The notes beneath the pieces were generated by a model that searched no databases, had not been told where the DNA came from, and saw only the letters and a list, made by a program, of their open reading frames with translations. DNA of 64,000 nt from Myxococcales bacterium (lineage in GTDB: Bacteria > Myxococcota_A > Polyangia > Haliangiales > Haliangiaceae). The translations under genes and the position numbers were made by a program. Shown piece by piece: positions 55,566-63,463 of this stretch. Position 1 is the first letter of the stretch, and each line of letters opens with the position of its first letter. The DNA is taken from the NCBI GenBank assembly GCA_011526095.1, contig WYBA01000093.1:1-64000 (forward strand). Reading direction: 5' to 3'.

Positions 55566-56336
55566 GTGGGTTGGACCCTCGCCGCGCACCCGGTCAGGAC
55601 CTTCAGGCGGAACATGCTGGCCACCGTGGTGGTGCAGTTGCGCTTCCACCCGATCCTGAAGACTGGAGAGCACTACGCAGACTTCCAGGAGAGGTTGCGT
55701 CCACGTTTTCCAGGGTACGAAGCGCTCGAGACGCAGATGTTCGAGATGAGCTTTGGTCCGCAGCCGAGCCCCGCCGGCGTCGTGCGCTCCGAACGAGTTC
55801 ACCGGTTCCTCGCCGTGGATGAGCCCACCATCGCTGCGCTCAACACGACCTCGGTGAGCATCGAGTATGCCGCTCACAAGGAGCGAGCGACGATCATCGA
55901 GGACTTCGCACTGGTCCTCGACGCGCTTAGGGCCTACGGCCCCGTCCCAATCCGTCTCGGCCTTCGTTACGTGAACATCATCGAGCAGCATAGGTTGGTG
56001 GTGCACTCCAGCGACGAGATACCGTGGTCCGAACTGCTGACCCCAGCGTTCGCCACGGTTCCAGCAGGCCTCGCCACCATCGACAGTTCGACGAACTATC
56101 TCGCAGAGGTGACCGCTCCCCGCGATCCAGGGAAGATGACGGTCAAGTATGGGTTCTTGGTGGCACGAGGCGCGAAGAACCAGCATTTCCGATTGGATAC
56201 CGATCGTTTCGTGGAGGGACCAGTCGAGATCGACGCAGTCCCGGCCTTGCTCGAGCGTTTTTCGGACGACATCTTTCAAGTGTTCATGATGGCAGCCGGT
56301 CCGAAGCTGATCGAATGGATGGAGGCGGTGCCATGA
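55566..56336 (+). CDS. TIGR04255-like protein, first gene of an accessory cassette
   Basis: 256 aa from GTG 55566 (ATG 55614 is the alternative). It resembles the sporadically distributed TIGR04255 family: the early LATVVVQLRFHPIL strand, FLAVDEPTIAALNTTSVSIEY, DFALVLDALRAYGPVPIRLGLRYVNIIE, and the C-terminal ALLERFSDDIFQVFMMA and EWM. Function unknown; such genes are patchily distributed and often found beside small unknown genes. Base composition and codon use are less GC-rich than the flanks, so it was probably acquired. Overlaps the next gene by ATGA. Confidence 0.75.
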   Translation: MGWTLAAHPVRTFRRNMLATVVVQLRFHPILKTGEHYADFQERLRPRFPGYEALETQMFEMSFGPQPSPAGVVRSERVHRFLAVDEPTIAALNTTSVSIEYAAHKERATIIEDFALVLDALRAYGPVPIRLGLRYVNIIEQHRLVVHSSDEIPWSELLTPAFATVPAGLATIDSSTNYLAEVTAPRDPGKMTVKYGFLVARGAKNQHFRLDTDRFVEGPVEIDAVPALLERFSDDIFQVFMMAAGPKLIEWMEAVP

Positions 56337-56671
56337 GTCTCGATGCGGCCTTCGTGACCTACCTGTCCGAGGCCACCATGGGGCCCAGCAGGTTCACTCG
56401 CTCGCCCCAGATCCGGACGATCATCGTTGCGTCCATCGCGACCTCAGAGACTCCTTTGCCGGAGGAACTGTCTCCCGTTCGCGAAATCCCAACACAGGGT
56501 CCGGTCGTTCGACGAGACATTGCGTCGAGTACGAAGGCTGTCGTGAATCAGTTGCGTTCCGCAGGCCTGCTTCAGGTGCGCGAGGAAGCGGAGGTGATGG
56601 TCAGCAAGCTGATGGCGGACAATCTTCCCAAGGCCACGATGAGCCGGCCGTTGAAGCCGCGCACGAAATAG
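56333..56671 (+). CDS. small unknown protein, second gene of the cassette
   Basis: 112 aa. No signal peptide or membrane segment. A basic C-terminus (TMSRPLKPRTK) and a central helix STKAVVNQLRSAGLLQV that has the look of a wing-helix or dimer helix. No family recognised. ATG overlaps the TIGR04255-like stop by four bases and the next gene begins 1 nt after its stop, so the three are one operon. Confidence 0.7.
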   Translation: MSLDAAFVTYLSEATMGPSRFTRSPQIRTIIVASIATSETPLPEELSPVREIPTQGPVVRRDIASSTKAVVNQLRSAGLLQVREEAEVMVSKLMADNLPKATMSRPLKPRTK

Positions 56672-56672
56672 G

Positions 56673-57239
56673 ATGCCGATCTTCGACACGGGGCGATGGC
56701 CGTCGATCGCGGACCGCGACGATCTGAAGGACGTCATCTCGAGAATCCTGGACGCTGGCCCAAACTTCGACGCCAGCTTCTACCAAGCGGGGGCGTTCGT
56801 TGGTGGCTTCGCCTGCCAGGGTGACATCGTACGACTGTCGAGCGCGGCGCCTTGCATCGACGCGTCGGGCAACGCGATCGTCACCGATGTCACCTTCAAT
56901 CACTGGATGATTCTGGGCAACACCTGCGACATGCATCGTGTTGACGAGCTGCGCTCGCAGATCGCGCCCCTTGTGGGGTTGGCGGAGCCCCTCCAGGATG
57001 AACAACTGCGCGCCTTGAGGCGCTACGAGTACTCACGTCAGTTCTATGTGCCTGCATGGCCAGACGCAGCTGAGCCGAAGCACCATCTGGTCGACTTCAT
57101 GCAGATCGTCACGATTGAGAAGGCGGCGTTTCGCGAAGATTGCGCAAGGGTGGTCGCGCGGCTTCAGTTCCCCGCGTGGGCCTTGTTGCATGCGTGCCTG
57201 GTTCGTTACCTCGCCCGGGACGATGGCCGCTTCGATTAG
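56673..57239 (+). CDS. unknown protein with a CD(M/L)-type motif, third gene of the cassette
   Basis: 188 aa, soluble. GDIVRLSSAAPCIDASGN and HWMILGNTCDMHRVDELRSQI resemble small accessory proteins that carry a W-h-h-h-x-(Q/N)-x-CD motif and sit in defence islands; I cannot name the family. Later segments are aromatic (YSRQFYVPAWP, LVDFMQIVTI). Codon use is less GC-rich than the flanks. The stop lies 54 bp before the right direct repeat. Confidence 0.7.
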   Translation: MPIFDTGRWPSIADRDDLKDVISRILDAGPNFDASFYQAGAFVGGFACQGDIVRLSSAAPCIDASGNAIVTDVTFNHWMILGNTCDMHRVDELRSQIAPLVGLAEPLQDEQLRALRRYEYSRQFYVPAWPDAAEPKHHLVDFMQIVTIEKAAFREDCARVVARLQFPAWALLHACLVRYLARDDGRFD

Positions 57240-57293
57240 CGCCTGGGAAACGCGCGGGCTTTGTCGTCCGCTACCAAGGGATGTGGTCCGAGT

Positions 57294-57349
57294 TCACGGC
57301 GTGACGACGATCTTGCCCCAGCTGGCGCGGCTCTCGAGGGCGGCGAGGC
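57294..57349. repeat. right copy of the 56-bp direct repeat: authentic end of the oxidoreductase gene
   Basis: These are the last 18 codons and stop of the quinone oxidoreductase (LAALESRASWGKIVVTP). With the left copy it brackets the three-gene cassette, 1,832 bp apart. Confidence 0.9.
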
Positions 57350-58268
57350 CGGCAGGGAGGTCGGCGAGGGGGAGCTGCTTCCAGATCATCGGGACGGCCT
57401 CGCCGCGCGCGAAGTGGGCGCACAGGGCGTCGTGGGCGGCGACGACCTTGGCGGGCTCGCGCATCTGGTAGGCGCCCCAGAACAGGCCGATCACGTCGAT
57501 GTTCTTGAGCAGCAGGCGGTTCATCTTGACCTCGGGGATGCGGCCCGAGGCGAAGCCGATGACGAGGGCGCGGCCCTCCCACGCGATGCACTTGAGGCTC
57601 TTGTCGAAGACGTCGCCGCCGACCGGGTCGTAGATGACGTCGGCGCCGCGGCCCGAGGTGAGCTTGTTGACGACGGCGACGAAGTCCTCGTCGGCGTAGT
57701 TGATGACGTCGTGGGCGCCGGCGCGCCGGCAGACGTCGAGCTTGTCGTCGGTGCCGGCGGTGGCGATCACGGTCGCGCCGAGCGCGCGCCCGAGCTGGAT
57801 CGCCGAGATGCCGACGCCGCCGGCGCCGCCGTGGACCAGCAGCGTCTCGCCGGCGCGGAGCTTGGCGCGCAGCACCAGGGCGAAGTACGAGGTCTGGTAG
57901 GTGACGAGGAACGCGGCGGCCTGGGCGGAGGTCATCCCGGGCGGGATCGGGAACATCTGCGGATCGGCCGCGGCGATCTCCTCGGCGAAGGCGCCCCACA
58001 GCGCCGAGACGATCACGCGGTCGCCCGGCCTGTACTTGCTCTTGGCGCCGGCCTCGACGACGACGCCGGCGGACTCCATGCCGGGCGTGAACGGCAGCGA
58101 CGCCTTGACCTGATACTTGCCGGCGATCGCGAGCAGGTCGGGGAAGTTGAGCGCGGCGGCCTCGATGCGGACGATCGCGCCGGCCTCGGGGAGCTCGGGG
58201 CGGTCGACGTCCTCCAGCCGCAGGACGCTCTCGTAGGCTCCGAACTCGTGGGCTCGCCAGGCGCGCAT
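57294..58268 (-). CDS. NADPH:quinone oxidoreductase-like MDR protein
   Basis: 324 aa. Zinc-free medium-chain reductase: GroES-like N-domain (LNFPDLLAIAGKYQVKASLPFTPGMESAG), Rossmann motif LLVHGGAGGVGISAIQLGRALGATV, and the NYADEDF segment. Reduces quinones or enoyl compounds with NADPH. The gene is complete and GC-rich like the chromosome; its 3' end is the right-hand direct repeat. TATCAT lies 8 nt before ATG 58268. It ends towards the cassette, i.e. its 3' end was the likely integration site. Confidence 0.92.
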   Translation of the reverse strand: MRAWRAHEFGAYESVLRLEDVDRPELPEAGAIVRIEAAALNFPDLLAIAGKYQVKASLPFTPGMESAGVVVEAGAKSKYRPGDRVIVSALWGAFAEEIAAADPQMFPIPPGMTSAQAAAFLVTYQTSYFALVLRAKLRAGETLLVHGGAGGVGISAIQLGRALGATVIATAGTDDKLDVCRRAGAHDVINYADEDFVAVVNKLTSGRGADVIYDPVGGDVFDKSLKCIAWEGRALVIGFASGRIPEVKMNRLLLKNIDVIGLFWGAYQMREPAKVVAAHDALCAHFARGEAVPMIWKQLPLADLPAGLAALESRASWGKIVVTP

Positions 58269-58276
58269 GGGCGGCG

Positions 58277-58282
58277 ATGATA
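58277..58282 (-). promoter_or_regulatory. -10-like hexamer TATCAT
   Basis: TATCAT on the minus strand, 8 nt before ATG 58268. Confidence 0.4.
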
Positions 58283-58404
58283 CAGGCGGCGCGGTGGCCG
58301 GGAAGGCCGGCGCGGGCGGAGCGGTGTTCAGTGCCGGCCTCGTCGACGAGCTCGCTGGCGCGCCGCCGAGATCGATGTTGACTGCGGCGCGTCTCTCGCC
58401 CGAT

Positions 58405-58440
58405 TATCGATTTATCGATACTCGTATCGAAAAATCGATA
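58405..58440. promoter_or_regulatory. AT-rich inverted repeat directly before the XRE gene, candidate auto-operator
   Basis: TATCGATTTATCGATA (58405-58420) and TATCGAAAAATCGATA (58425-58440) form a 16-bp inverted repeat with one mismatch and a 4-bp spacer. ATCGAT half-sites recur inside it. It abuts ATG 58442 and is very unlike the surrounding GC-rich DNA. Confidence 0.65.
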
Positions 58441-58441
58441 G

Positions 58442-59239
58442 ATGGTAAGCAATCATCTGAAATATCTGGAGAACGCTAGATCCTCCGTCGCGGAGAAGGT
58501 GCGATCGCTCCGGATCCAGCGCCGGTGGGGGCAGAAGGAACTCGCTGAAAAGATTGGATTCTCGCAGGCGCGTCTCAGCGAGGTCGAGCGGGGTGCCGGC
58601 TCGTTCACGGCCGAACAGCTCCTGCTGATCGCGCAGCTGTTCAACGTGCCCGTGAGCCAGTTCGCGCCGCGGACCCGGGCACGGGTGGTGGAGCACGCGG
58701 ATCTCCAGAACGCGCTCGTGCGCCTTGGGGCGCCGCAGCTCCAGGAGCGAGATGACATCCTGCCGAGCGAGCGACTCGACGAGGTCGCGCGCGTGGTGAC
58801 GGAGGCACTCGTGACCGGTGCGCCACGGCTGATCGTCGCGCTGGCTCCGGTGCTGGTACAGCAGATCGATCGCGTGAGCCTGCCACGGCTGTCGCGCGAG
58901 CTTCGTGCGCTCGGGCTCGAACGTCGGCTGCCATGGCTCGCGGAGAACGTCCTGGAGGCGATCCGTCGCCAGCACGGCGCCGACGTGCCGCGGGAGCTCG
59001 CGTCCCGCTTCCGCCGCGCCGAGACCGTGCTCGAGCTGTGGCTGGAGGGTGAACGCAGACGGTTGGACGGCGCGGAGGCCGTCGGTGAAGATCTGCTCGA
59101 CGCCACGATCCGGAGCGCGAGGACGGCAGCGCAGGTGCGCGCGGAGGCGTCGGCGATCTCGCGACGCTGGGGCGTGGTCACCGCGCTCGCGCCGGCGGAC
59201 TTCACCGCGGCGCTGGAGGCGGCACGTGCCGGGAGCTAG
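58442..59239 (+). CDS. XRE-family DNA-binding protein, antitoxin-like
   Basis: 265 aa. HTH_XRE at about 16-72 (KVRSLRIQRRWGQKELAEKI, SQARLSEVERGAGSFTAEQL), followed by a helical C-terminal domain (about 80-265) unlike phage repressors. Its 3' end overlaps the GTG of a broken nucleotidyltransferase toxin gene by 14 bp, the gene order of XRE/AbiEii-type toxin-antitoxin pairs. An AT-rich inverted repeat lies right before the start, so it probably represses itself. With no intact toxin it would be an orphan antitoxin. ATG 58442 is the first start; internal starts are possible. Confidence 0.8.
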   Translation: MVSNHLKYLENARSSVAEKVRSLRIQRRWGQKELAEKIGFSQARLSEVERGAGSFTAEQLLLIAQLFNVPVSQFAPRTRARVVEHADLQNALVRLGAPQLQERDDILPSERLDEVARVVTEALVTGAPRLIVALAPVLVQQIDRVSLPRLSRELRALGLERRLPWLAENVLEAIRRQHGADVPRELASRFRRAETVLELWLEGERRRLDGAEAVGEDLLDATIRSARTAAQVRAEASAISRRWGVVTALAPADFTAALEAARAGS

Positions 59240-59563
59240 CGACTTCTTCGTCGAGCTCGACGCGGCCTGGGCCCCGCTCGGCGCGGCGCCGCTGTCGTTG
59301 CATCTGATCGGCTCGACCGCGCTGATGCTGCAGACGAGCTACCAGCGCGGCACGCCCGAGTGGCGCGGGATCGAGCTGTCGCTGCGTCATCTCCGGCTTC
59401 AGGCGCTGGAGGTGGTGGACGTCGTGGTGAGCAAGCTGTGCGGATGAACGCGTACGAGGCCCGCGCGGCAGACCTGCCCCGGTTCGCGGGGAACCTGCAC
59501 CGTGTGGAGCGCGACCTGCTCGGTGTCGACGAGTCCGAGATCGACCTTGCGTCGTGGATCTGA
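59226..59563 (+). pseudogene. decayed nucleotidyltransferase (AbiEii/DUF6036-like) toxin gene
   Basis: Frame one (59226-59447) has FFVELDAAW and LHLIGSTALMLQTSYQRGT, the GS nucleotidyltransferase motif, then jumps to LEVVDVVVSKL, skipping the region that should hold the catalytic acidic motif. After a stop, another frame (about 59444-59563) continues with NAYEARAADLPRFAG to a TGA. So there is an internal deletion plus a frameshift near 59438-59444. The product would lack the metal-binding Asp residues and be inactive. Adjacent to and overlapping its likely antitoxin. Confidence 0.65.
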
Positions 59564-59603
59564 TCACGCCGACCCCGTCGTCGAGGCGCCCGGGTGGCGG
59601 TGA

Positions 59604-59609
59604 TACAGT
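59604..59609 (+). promoter_or_regulatory. extended -10-like site (TGA TACAGT)
   Basis: TACAGT preceded by TGA, 8 nt before ATG 59618. Confidence 0.4.
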
Positions 59610-59617
59610 CGGCGGCG

Positions 59618-62581
59618 ATGTCCTGGAAGCGCGCGAGCGTTGCGGCCGCGGTCACCGCGGCGGTGGGGATGATCCAGCTCGGGTGTCCGGGAGAGAGCTG
59701 CCTGCGCGGGGCGTGCGAGGAGGTGCGGGCGTGCGACGGCCTCGAGTACACGTGCGAGCCGGCCGGCACGCTGTACGTCGGGCCGGTGGCCGGCGCGCCG
59801 GCGGAGCTGCGGCTGGCGCGCGGCGAGGGCGCCGACGACGACATCCTGGTGTCCAACGGCGTCGTCACCGCGGTGATCGACGCGATCGCCGCGCCGCACG
59901 GGCTGGCGCCGACCGGCGGCACGCTGCTCGACCTGGGCGCGGTCGGCGCCGAGGACGACCTGGTCAACGTCTACCAGATCGCCGGGATCCTCCCCGACGA
60001 CGCGCTCGCCTACGAGACGCTCGAGCTCGTCGATCGCGCGCCGGACTACGTCGCGGTGATCGCCCGCGGGCGGCTCGACGGGCGCGACGAGGTCGACGTG
60101 CTGACGCGCTACGAGCTGCGGCCGTGCGACCCGGGCGTGCGCGTGCGCACCGAGCTGTTCAACGGCTCGCCCGAGGCGCACGCGTGGGTCGTCGCCGACG
60201 TCTCGCAGTGGGGCACGCGCAAGGCGGTGCCGTTCGCGTCGCGGCCGGGGCAGGGCTACGTCCAGCCCGAGCTCGACCTGCTCGAGCTGCAGTCGCTCTA
60301 CGACTCGTACGACGTCGGCGCGGCGTGGGCGCCGTCGCCGACGGGGCAGGGCTACGCGGTCGCGGCGTGCAACCAGGGCGCGCTCGACGGGATCAACGAC
60401 CTGCAGATCTCGGCGCTCGGCACGTCGCTGGAGCTGGTGCGGCCGGGCGAGAGCGTCGTGCTCGAGCGGCTGTGGACCGCGACCGGCGCGGGCGAGGGGC
60501 CGGCCGACGCGGTCGAGACGGCGCTCGGCGTGCGCCAGCAGCTGCTCGGCGACGCCGCGCCGCTGATCGTCGCGGGCCGCGTCGTCGTCGACGACGCGGG
60601 GACGGCGGTCGGGCTCGGCGGCGACGTGCGGCGCGCCTCGGTGGTCGTGCTCGCCGGCGACGGCGACGGCGCGACGCCGCTCGGGCACGTCATCCCGGCC
60701 GCCGACGGCACGTTCCGCGTCGCGGTGCCGCCCAACACGGAGGCCCTGCGCTACGAGGTGTCGAGCTTCGGGCGGGTCGTCGCGTCGGGCGCGGTGCCGG
60801 CGGAGGGCAACGTCGGCGACGTGATGATCGAGGCGCCCGGGCGGCTCACCGTGACCGTCAGCGACGGCGACATGAAGAACCCGCGCGTGTTCTCGCAGGT
60901 CGTCGTGCTGCCGGCCGACGACGCGACCGACGCCGCGGTGCGCGGCACGTTCCACGGCCGGTTCGACGCGTGCGCGCCGTGGCTCGGGCCGCCGCACGGC
61001 GGCGCGCCCGCGTGCAACCGCGTGCTCGTCCCACCCGAGGGGCTCGAGACGTTCGAGCTGCCGGCCGGGCGCTACGACGTCTACGCGACCGCCGGGCCCG
61101 AGTTCACGCTGGCGCAGCGGCTCGACGTCGAGGTCGCGCCCGGCGAGGAGCAGGGCCTCATCCTGTTCGTCCAGCCGCTCGACGTCGTCCCCGACGGCTG
61201 GCTCACCGCCGACCTCCACGTCCACGGCCGCGCCTCGTTCGACTCGGCGATCCCCGATGAGGATCGCGTCCAGACGTTCGTCTCGGCCGGCGTCGACGTG
61301 ATCGCCGCGACCGACCACGACTTCGTCGTCGACTACGCCGCGACGATCGCCGCGCTCGGGCTCGGCGACCGCGTGCGCGTGATGGGCGGGATCGAGACGA
61401 CGCAGCTGATCCCGTGGATGGACGTGCCCGACGAGGACTTCCCGAAGGTGATCGGCCACTTCAACTTCTGGCCGCTGGTGCCCGTGCCCGGCGCGTTCCG
61501 CGGCGGCGCGCCGTGGGACGAGCTCGTCGAGCCCGGCGCGCTCTACGATCTGATGGACCCGCTGATCGGCGGGGAGGGGATCCGGCTGATGAACCACCCG
61601 TGGGACGAGTCGCAGAGCGGCCGCGACCTGGGCTACCTGCGCGCGATCGGCTACGACCCGCGCGTGCCGATCCCCGACGCCGACGACGGCTCGCGCAACG
61701 GCATGCTGCAGCGCGCGCCGGCGGGCGGGCGCAAGAACCTCGAGTGGAACGCGCTCGAGGTCGGCAACGGCGCCGGCGTGCAGGAGCTGATGAAGGCGCG
61801 CGTGCTGTGGTGGTCCTTGATCTCGCAGGGCTACCCGGTGGCGGGCGTGGCCAACAGCGACTCGCACGGGCTCACCGACCAGCACCTCGGCTGGGCGCGC
61901 ACGTACGTCGCGACCGGCGGCGACCTCGCGGGGTTCGACGAGGACGCGTTCAACGCCGCGGTGCGCGCGGGCAAGACCGGCGGCGGCAGCGGCGTGTTCG
62001 TGTCGGTCGAGGTCGGGCCGGCGGCCGGGCCGCGGCGCGGCCTGGGGCTCGAGCCGTACGCGCCGGCGGCGGGGGACGTCGTCGCGATCGAGGTGCGCGC
62101 GGCGCCGTGGATCGACGTCAGCGAGGTGCGCGTGGTGACGAGCGCGGGCGTGCGGGTGCTGGCCTCGGGCGGCGAGCTGTCGCAGCCGGCCGACCCGCTC
62201 GGGACCGACGGGATCGTCCGCTACCAGGCGACGATCCCGGTCGAGGACCTGCTCGACGCGCCGGGCACGGGCGACGACTGGTTCTCGATCGAGGCCGGGC
62301 TGCCGCTGCCGGCGTACGCCGACCTCGACGACGACGGCGTGCCCGACACCGGCGACAACAACGGCGACGGCGTGATCGACGCGCGCGACGTCGAGGATCC
62401 CGACGACGACGCCGGGCCGATGAACGACCCCGAGCCGCCCGGGCTCGACGAGGTCGACGCGCCGCGGTTCTGGATGACGCGCGTGGTGCCCTACGCGTTC
62501 CCGTACGCGTTCACCAGCCCGATCCTGGTCGACCGCGACGGCGGCGGCTGGACCGCGCCGGGCGTCGGAGGTGGCGCGTGA
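59618..62581 (+). CDS. CehA/McbA-like metallohydrolase lipoprotein (PHP domain)
   Basis: 987 aa from ATG 59618. Lipobox IQLGC (C about 23), a large N-terminal beta region (about 40-520, with carboxypeptidase-regulatory-like modules), then a PHP-type phosphoesterase domain from about 530: LTADLHVHGRASFDSA, VIAATDHDF (metal His/Asp), GIETTQ, NHPW, and VANSDSHGLT. The end has a calcium/EF-hand-like acidic run (DLDDDGVPDTGDNNGDG). CehA-like enzymes hydrolyse carbamates, amides or phosphoesters; the substrate here is unknown. Surface-anchored. Stop overlaps the next gene as GTGA. Confidence 0.87.
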   Translation: MSWKRASVAAAVTAAVGMIQLGCPGESCLRGACEEVRACDGLEYTCEPAGTLYVGPVAGAPAELRLARGEGADDDILVSNGVVTAVIDAIAAPHGLAPTGGTLLDLGAVGAEDDLVNVYQIAGILPDDALAYETLELVDRAPDYVAVIARGRLDGRDEVDVLTRYELRPCDPGVRVRTELFNGSPEAHAWVVADVSQWGTRKAVPFASRPGQGYVQPELDLLELQSLYDSYDVGAAWAPSPTGQGYAVAACNQGALDGINDLQISALGTSLELVRPGESVVLERLWTATGAGEGPADAVETALGVRQQLLGDAAPLIVAGRVVVDDAGTAVGLGGDVRRASVVVLAGDGDGATPLGHVIPAADGTFRVAVPPNTEALRYEVSSFGRVVASGAVPAEGNVGDVMIEAPGRLTVTVSDGDMKNPRVFSQVVVLPADDATDAAVRGTFHGRFDACAPWLGPPHGGAPACNRVLVPPEGLETFELPAGRYDVYATAGPEFTLAQRLDVEVAPGEEQGLILFVQPLDVVPDGWLTADLHVHGRASFDSAIPDEDRVQTFVSAGVDVIAATDHDFVVDYAATIAALGLGDRVRVMGGIETTQLIPWMDVPDEDFPKVIGHFNFWPLVPVPGAFRGGAPWDELVEPGALYDLMDPLIGGEGIRLMNHPWDESQSGRDLGYLRAIGYDPRVPIPDADDGSRNGMLQRAPAGGRKNLEWNALEVGNGAGVQELMKARVLWWSLISQGYPVAGVANSDSHGLTDQHLGWARTYVATGGDLAGFDEDAFNAAVRAGKTGGGSGVFVSVEVGPAAGPRRGLGLEPYAPAAGDVVAIEVRAAPWIDVSEVRVVTSAGVRVLASGGELSQPADPLGTDGIVRYQATIPVEDLLDAPGTGDDWFSIEAGLPLPAYADLDDDGVPDTGDNNGDGVIDARDVEDPDDDAGPMNDPEPPGLDEVDAPRFWMTRVVPYAFPYAFTSPILVDRDGGGWTAPGVGGGA

Positions 62582-63405
62582 GGCGCGGGCTCGCGGTCGT
62601 CACGGCGCTGGTCATCTGCACGGCCGCGCACGCCGGCGAGGCGCGCGCGGACCTGTGCAGCGACAGCGTCGACGATCCGGTGCCGGTGACGCTGCGCGAC
62701 GGCGCGATCGACGCGCTGCGCAGCGCGTGCATGCGCAGCGACCTCGACGTGCGCCTCGGCGGCTATGCGCTGATCGACACGCCGGACTTCTACGGCACGC
62801 TCGGCGGCGAGCTGGCGGTCGGGATCCGGTTCGTCGAGCACGCGGGCTTCGAGTGGGGCGCGACGATCCGCCTGCTCGACGTCACGTTCGCGCAGACGGC
62901 GGTGCTGTCCGCGACCGACACGACGTACGGCCCGATCTCGGTCCACGCGGCAGCGTCGCGGGCGGCGCGGCTCGGCGGGCGCGAGCTGCAGTGGGGCGGG
63001 CTGATCCGCGGCGAGCTGCCGTTCACCCGCGCCGAGCTCGACACGTCGACGGCGGGCGGCCAGCTCGCCGGGCTGGCGAGCCTCGAGGCGTCGCGCACGC
63101 TGGTCCTGCACGGGCGGGTCGCGCTGCTCGGGTGGTACGCGTCGTCGGCGGCGGGCCGCGACACGCGCGGCGCCGTCGCGGTGACGGCGGACGCGTCGGT
63201 GCGGATGCTGGCGTGGCTGTCGCTCACCGGCGGGGCCGAGGTCCAGGCCGGGTGGTACGGCGGGCTCGATCACGTCGCGGCGCGCGCGGGCGCGCACTGG
63301 CGCGTGTTCGGGCCGTGGCGCGTCGACGCCGGGCTCGCCGTGCCGGTGGTCGGCGACGAGCGCACCGACGTCGCGTTCACGCTCGGGCTGCGCCGCGACC
63401 GGTGA
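62578..63405 (+). CDS. exported outer-membrane-like hypothetical protein
   Basis: 275 aa from GTG 62578. Signal peptide (LAVVTALVICTAAHAG). The mature part is rich in alternating hydrophobic strands with aromatic ends (VRLGGYALIDTPDFYGTLGG, RVALLGWYASSAAGR, EVQAGWYGGLDHVAARAG), ending AFTLGLRRDR, the pattern of a small beta-barrel. No family assigned. Overlap with the upstream PHP hydrolase gene suggests the two act together at the outer membrane, perhaps as a transport or anchoring partner. Confidence 0.75.
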   Translation: MRRGLAVVTALVICTAAHAGEARADLCSDSVDDPVPVTLRDGAIDALRSACMRSDLDVRLGGYALIDTPDFYGTLGGELAVGIRFVEHAGFEWGATIRLLDVTFAQTAVLSATDTTYGPISVHAAASRAARLGGRELQWGGLIRGELPFTRAELDTSTAGGQLAGLASLEASRTLVLHGRVALLGWYASSAAGRDTRGAVAVTADASVRMLAWLSLTGGAEVQAGWYGGLDHVAARAGAHWRVFGPWRVDAGLAVPVVGDERTDVAFTLGLRRDR

Positions 63406-63449
63406 GCGCGTTGTGCCGGCCGCGCGCCGGCCTCGTCACCAGGACCTGC

Positions 63450-63455
63450 TAGGCT
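63450..63455 (+). promoter_or_regulatory. extended -10-like site (TGC TAGGCT)
   Basis: TAGGCT preceded by TGC, 8 nt before ATG 63464; third copy of the 12-mer CCTGCTAGGCTC. Confidence 0.5.
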
Positions 63456-63463
63456 CGTCGCGC

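Noticed and set aside
55335-56279. Minus-strand open frame antisense to the cassette's first gene
   Set aside because: It has no recognisable domain and conflicts with a frame that shows family-like motifs, overlap coupling and consistent codon use.
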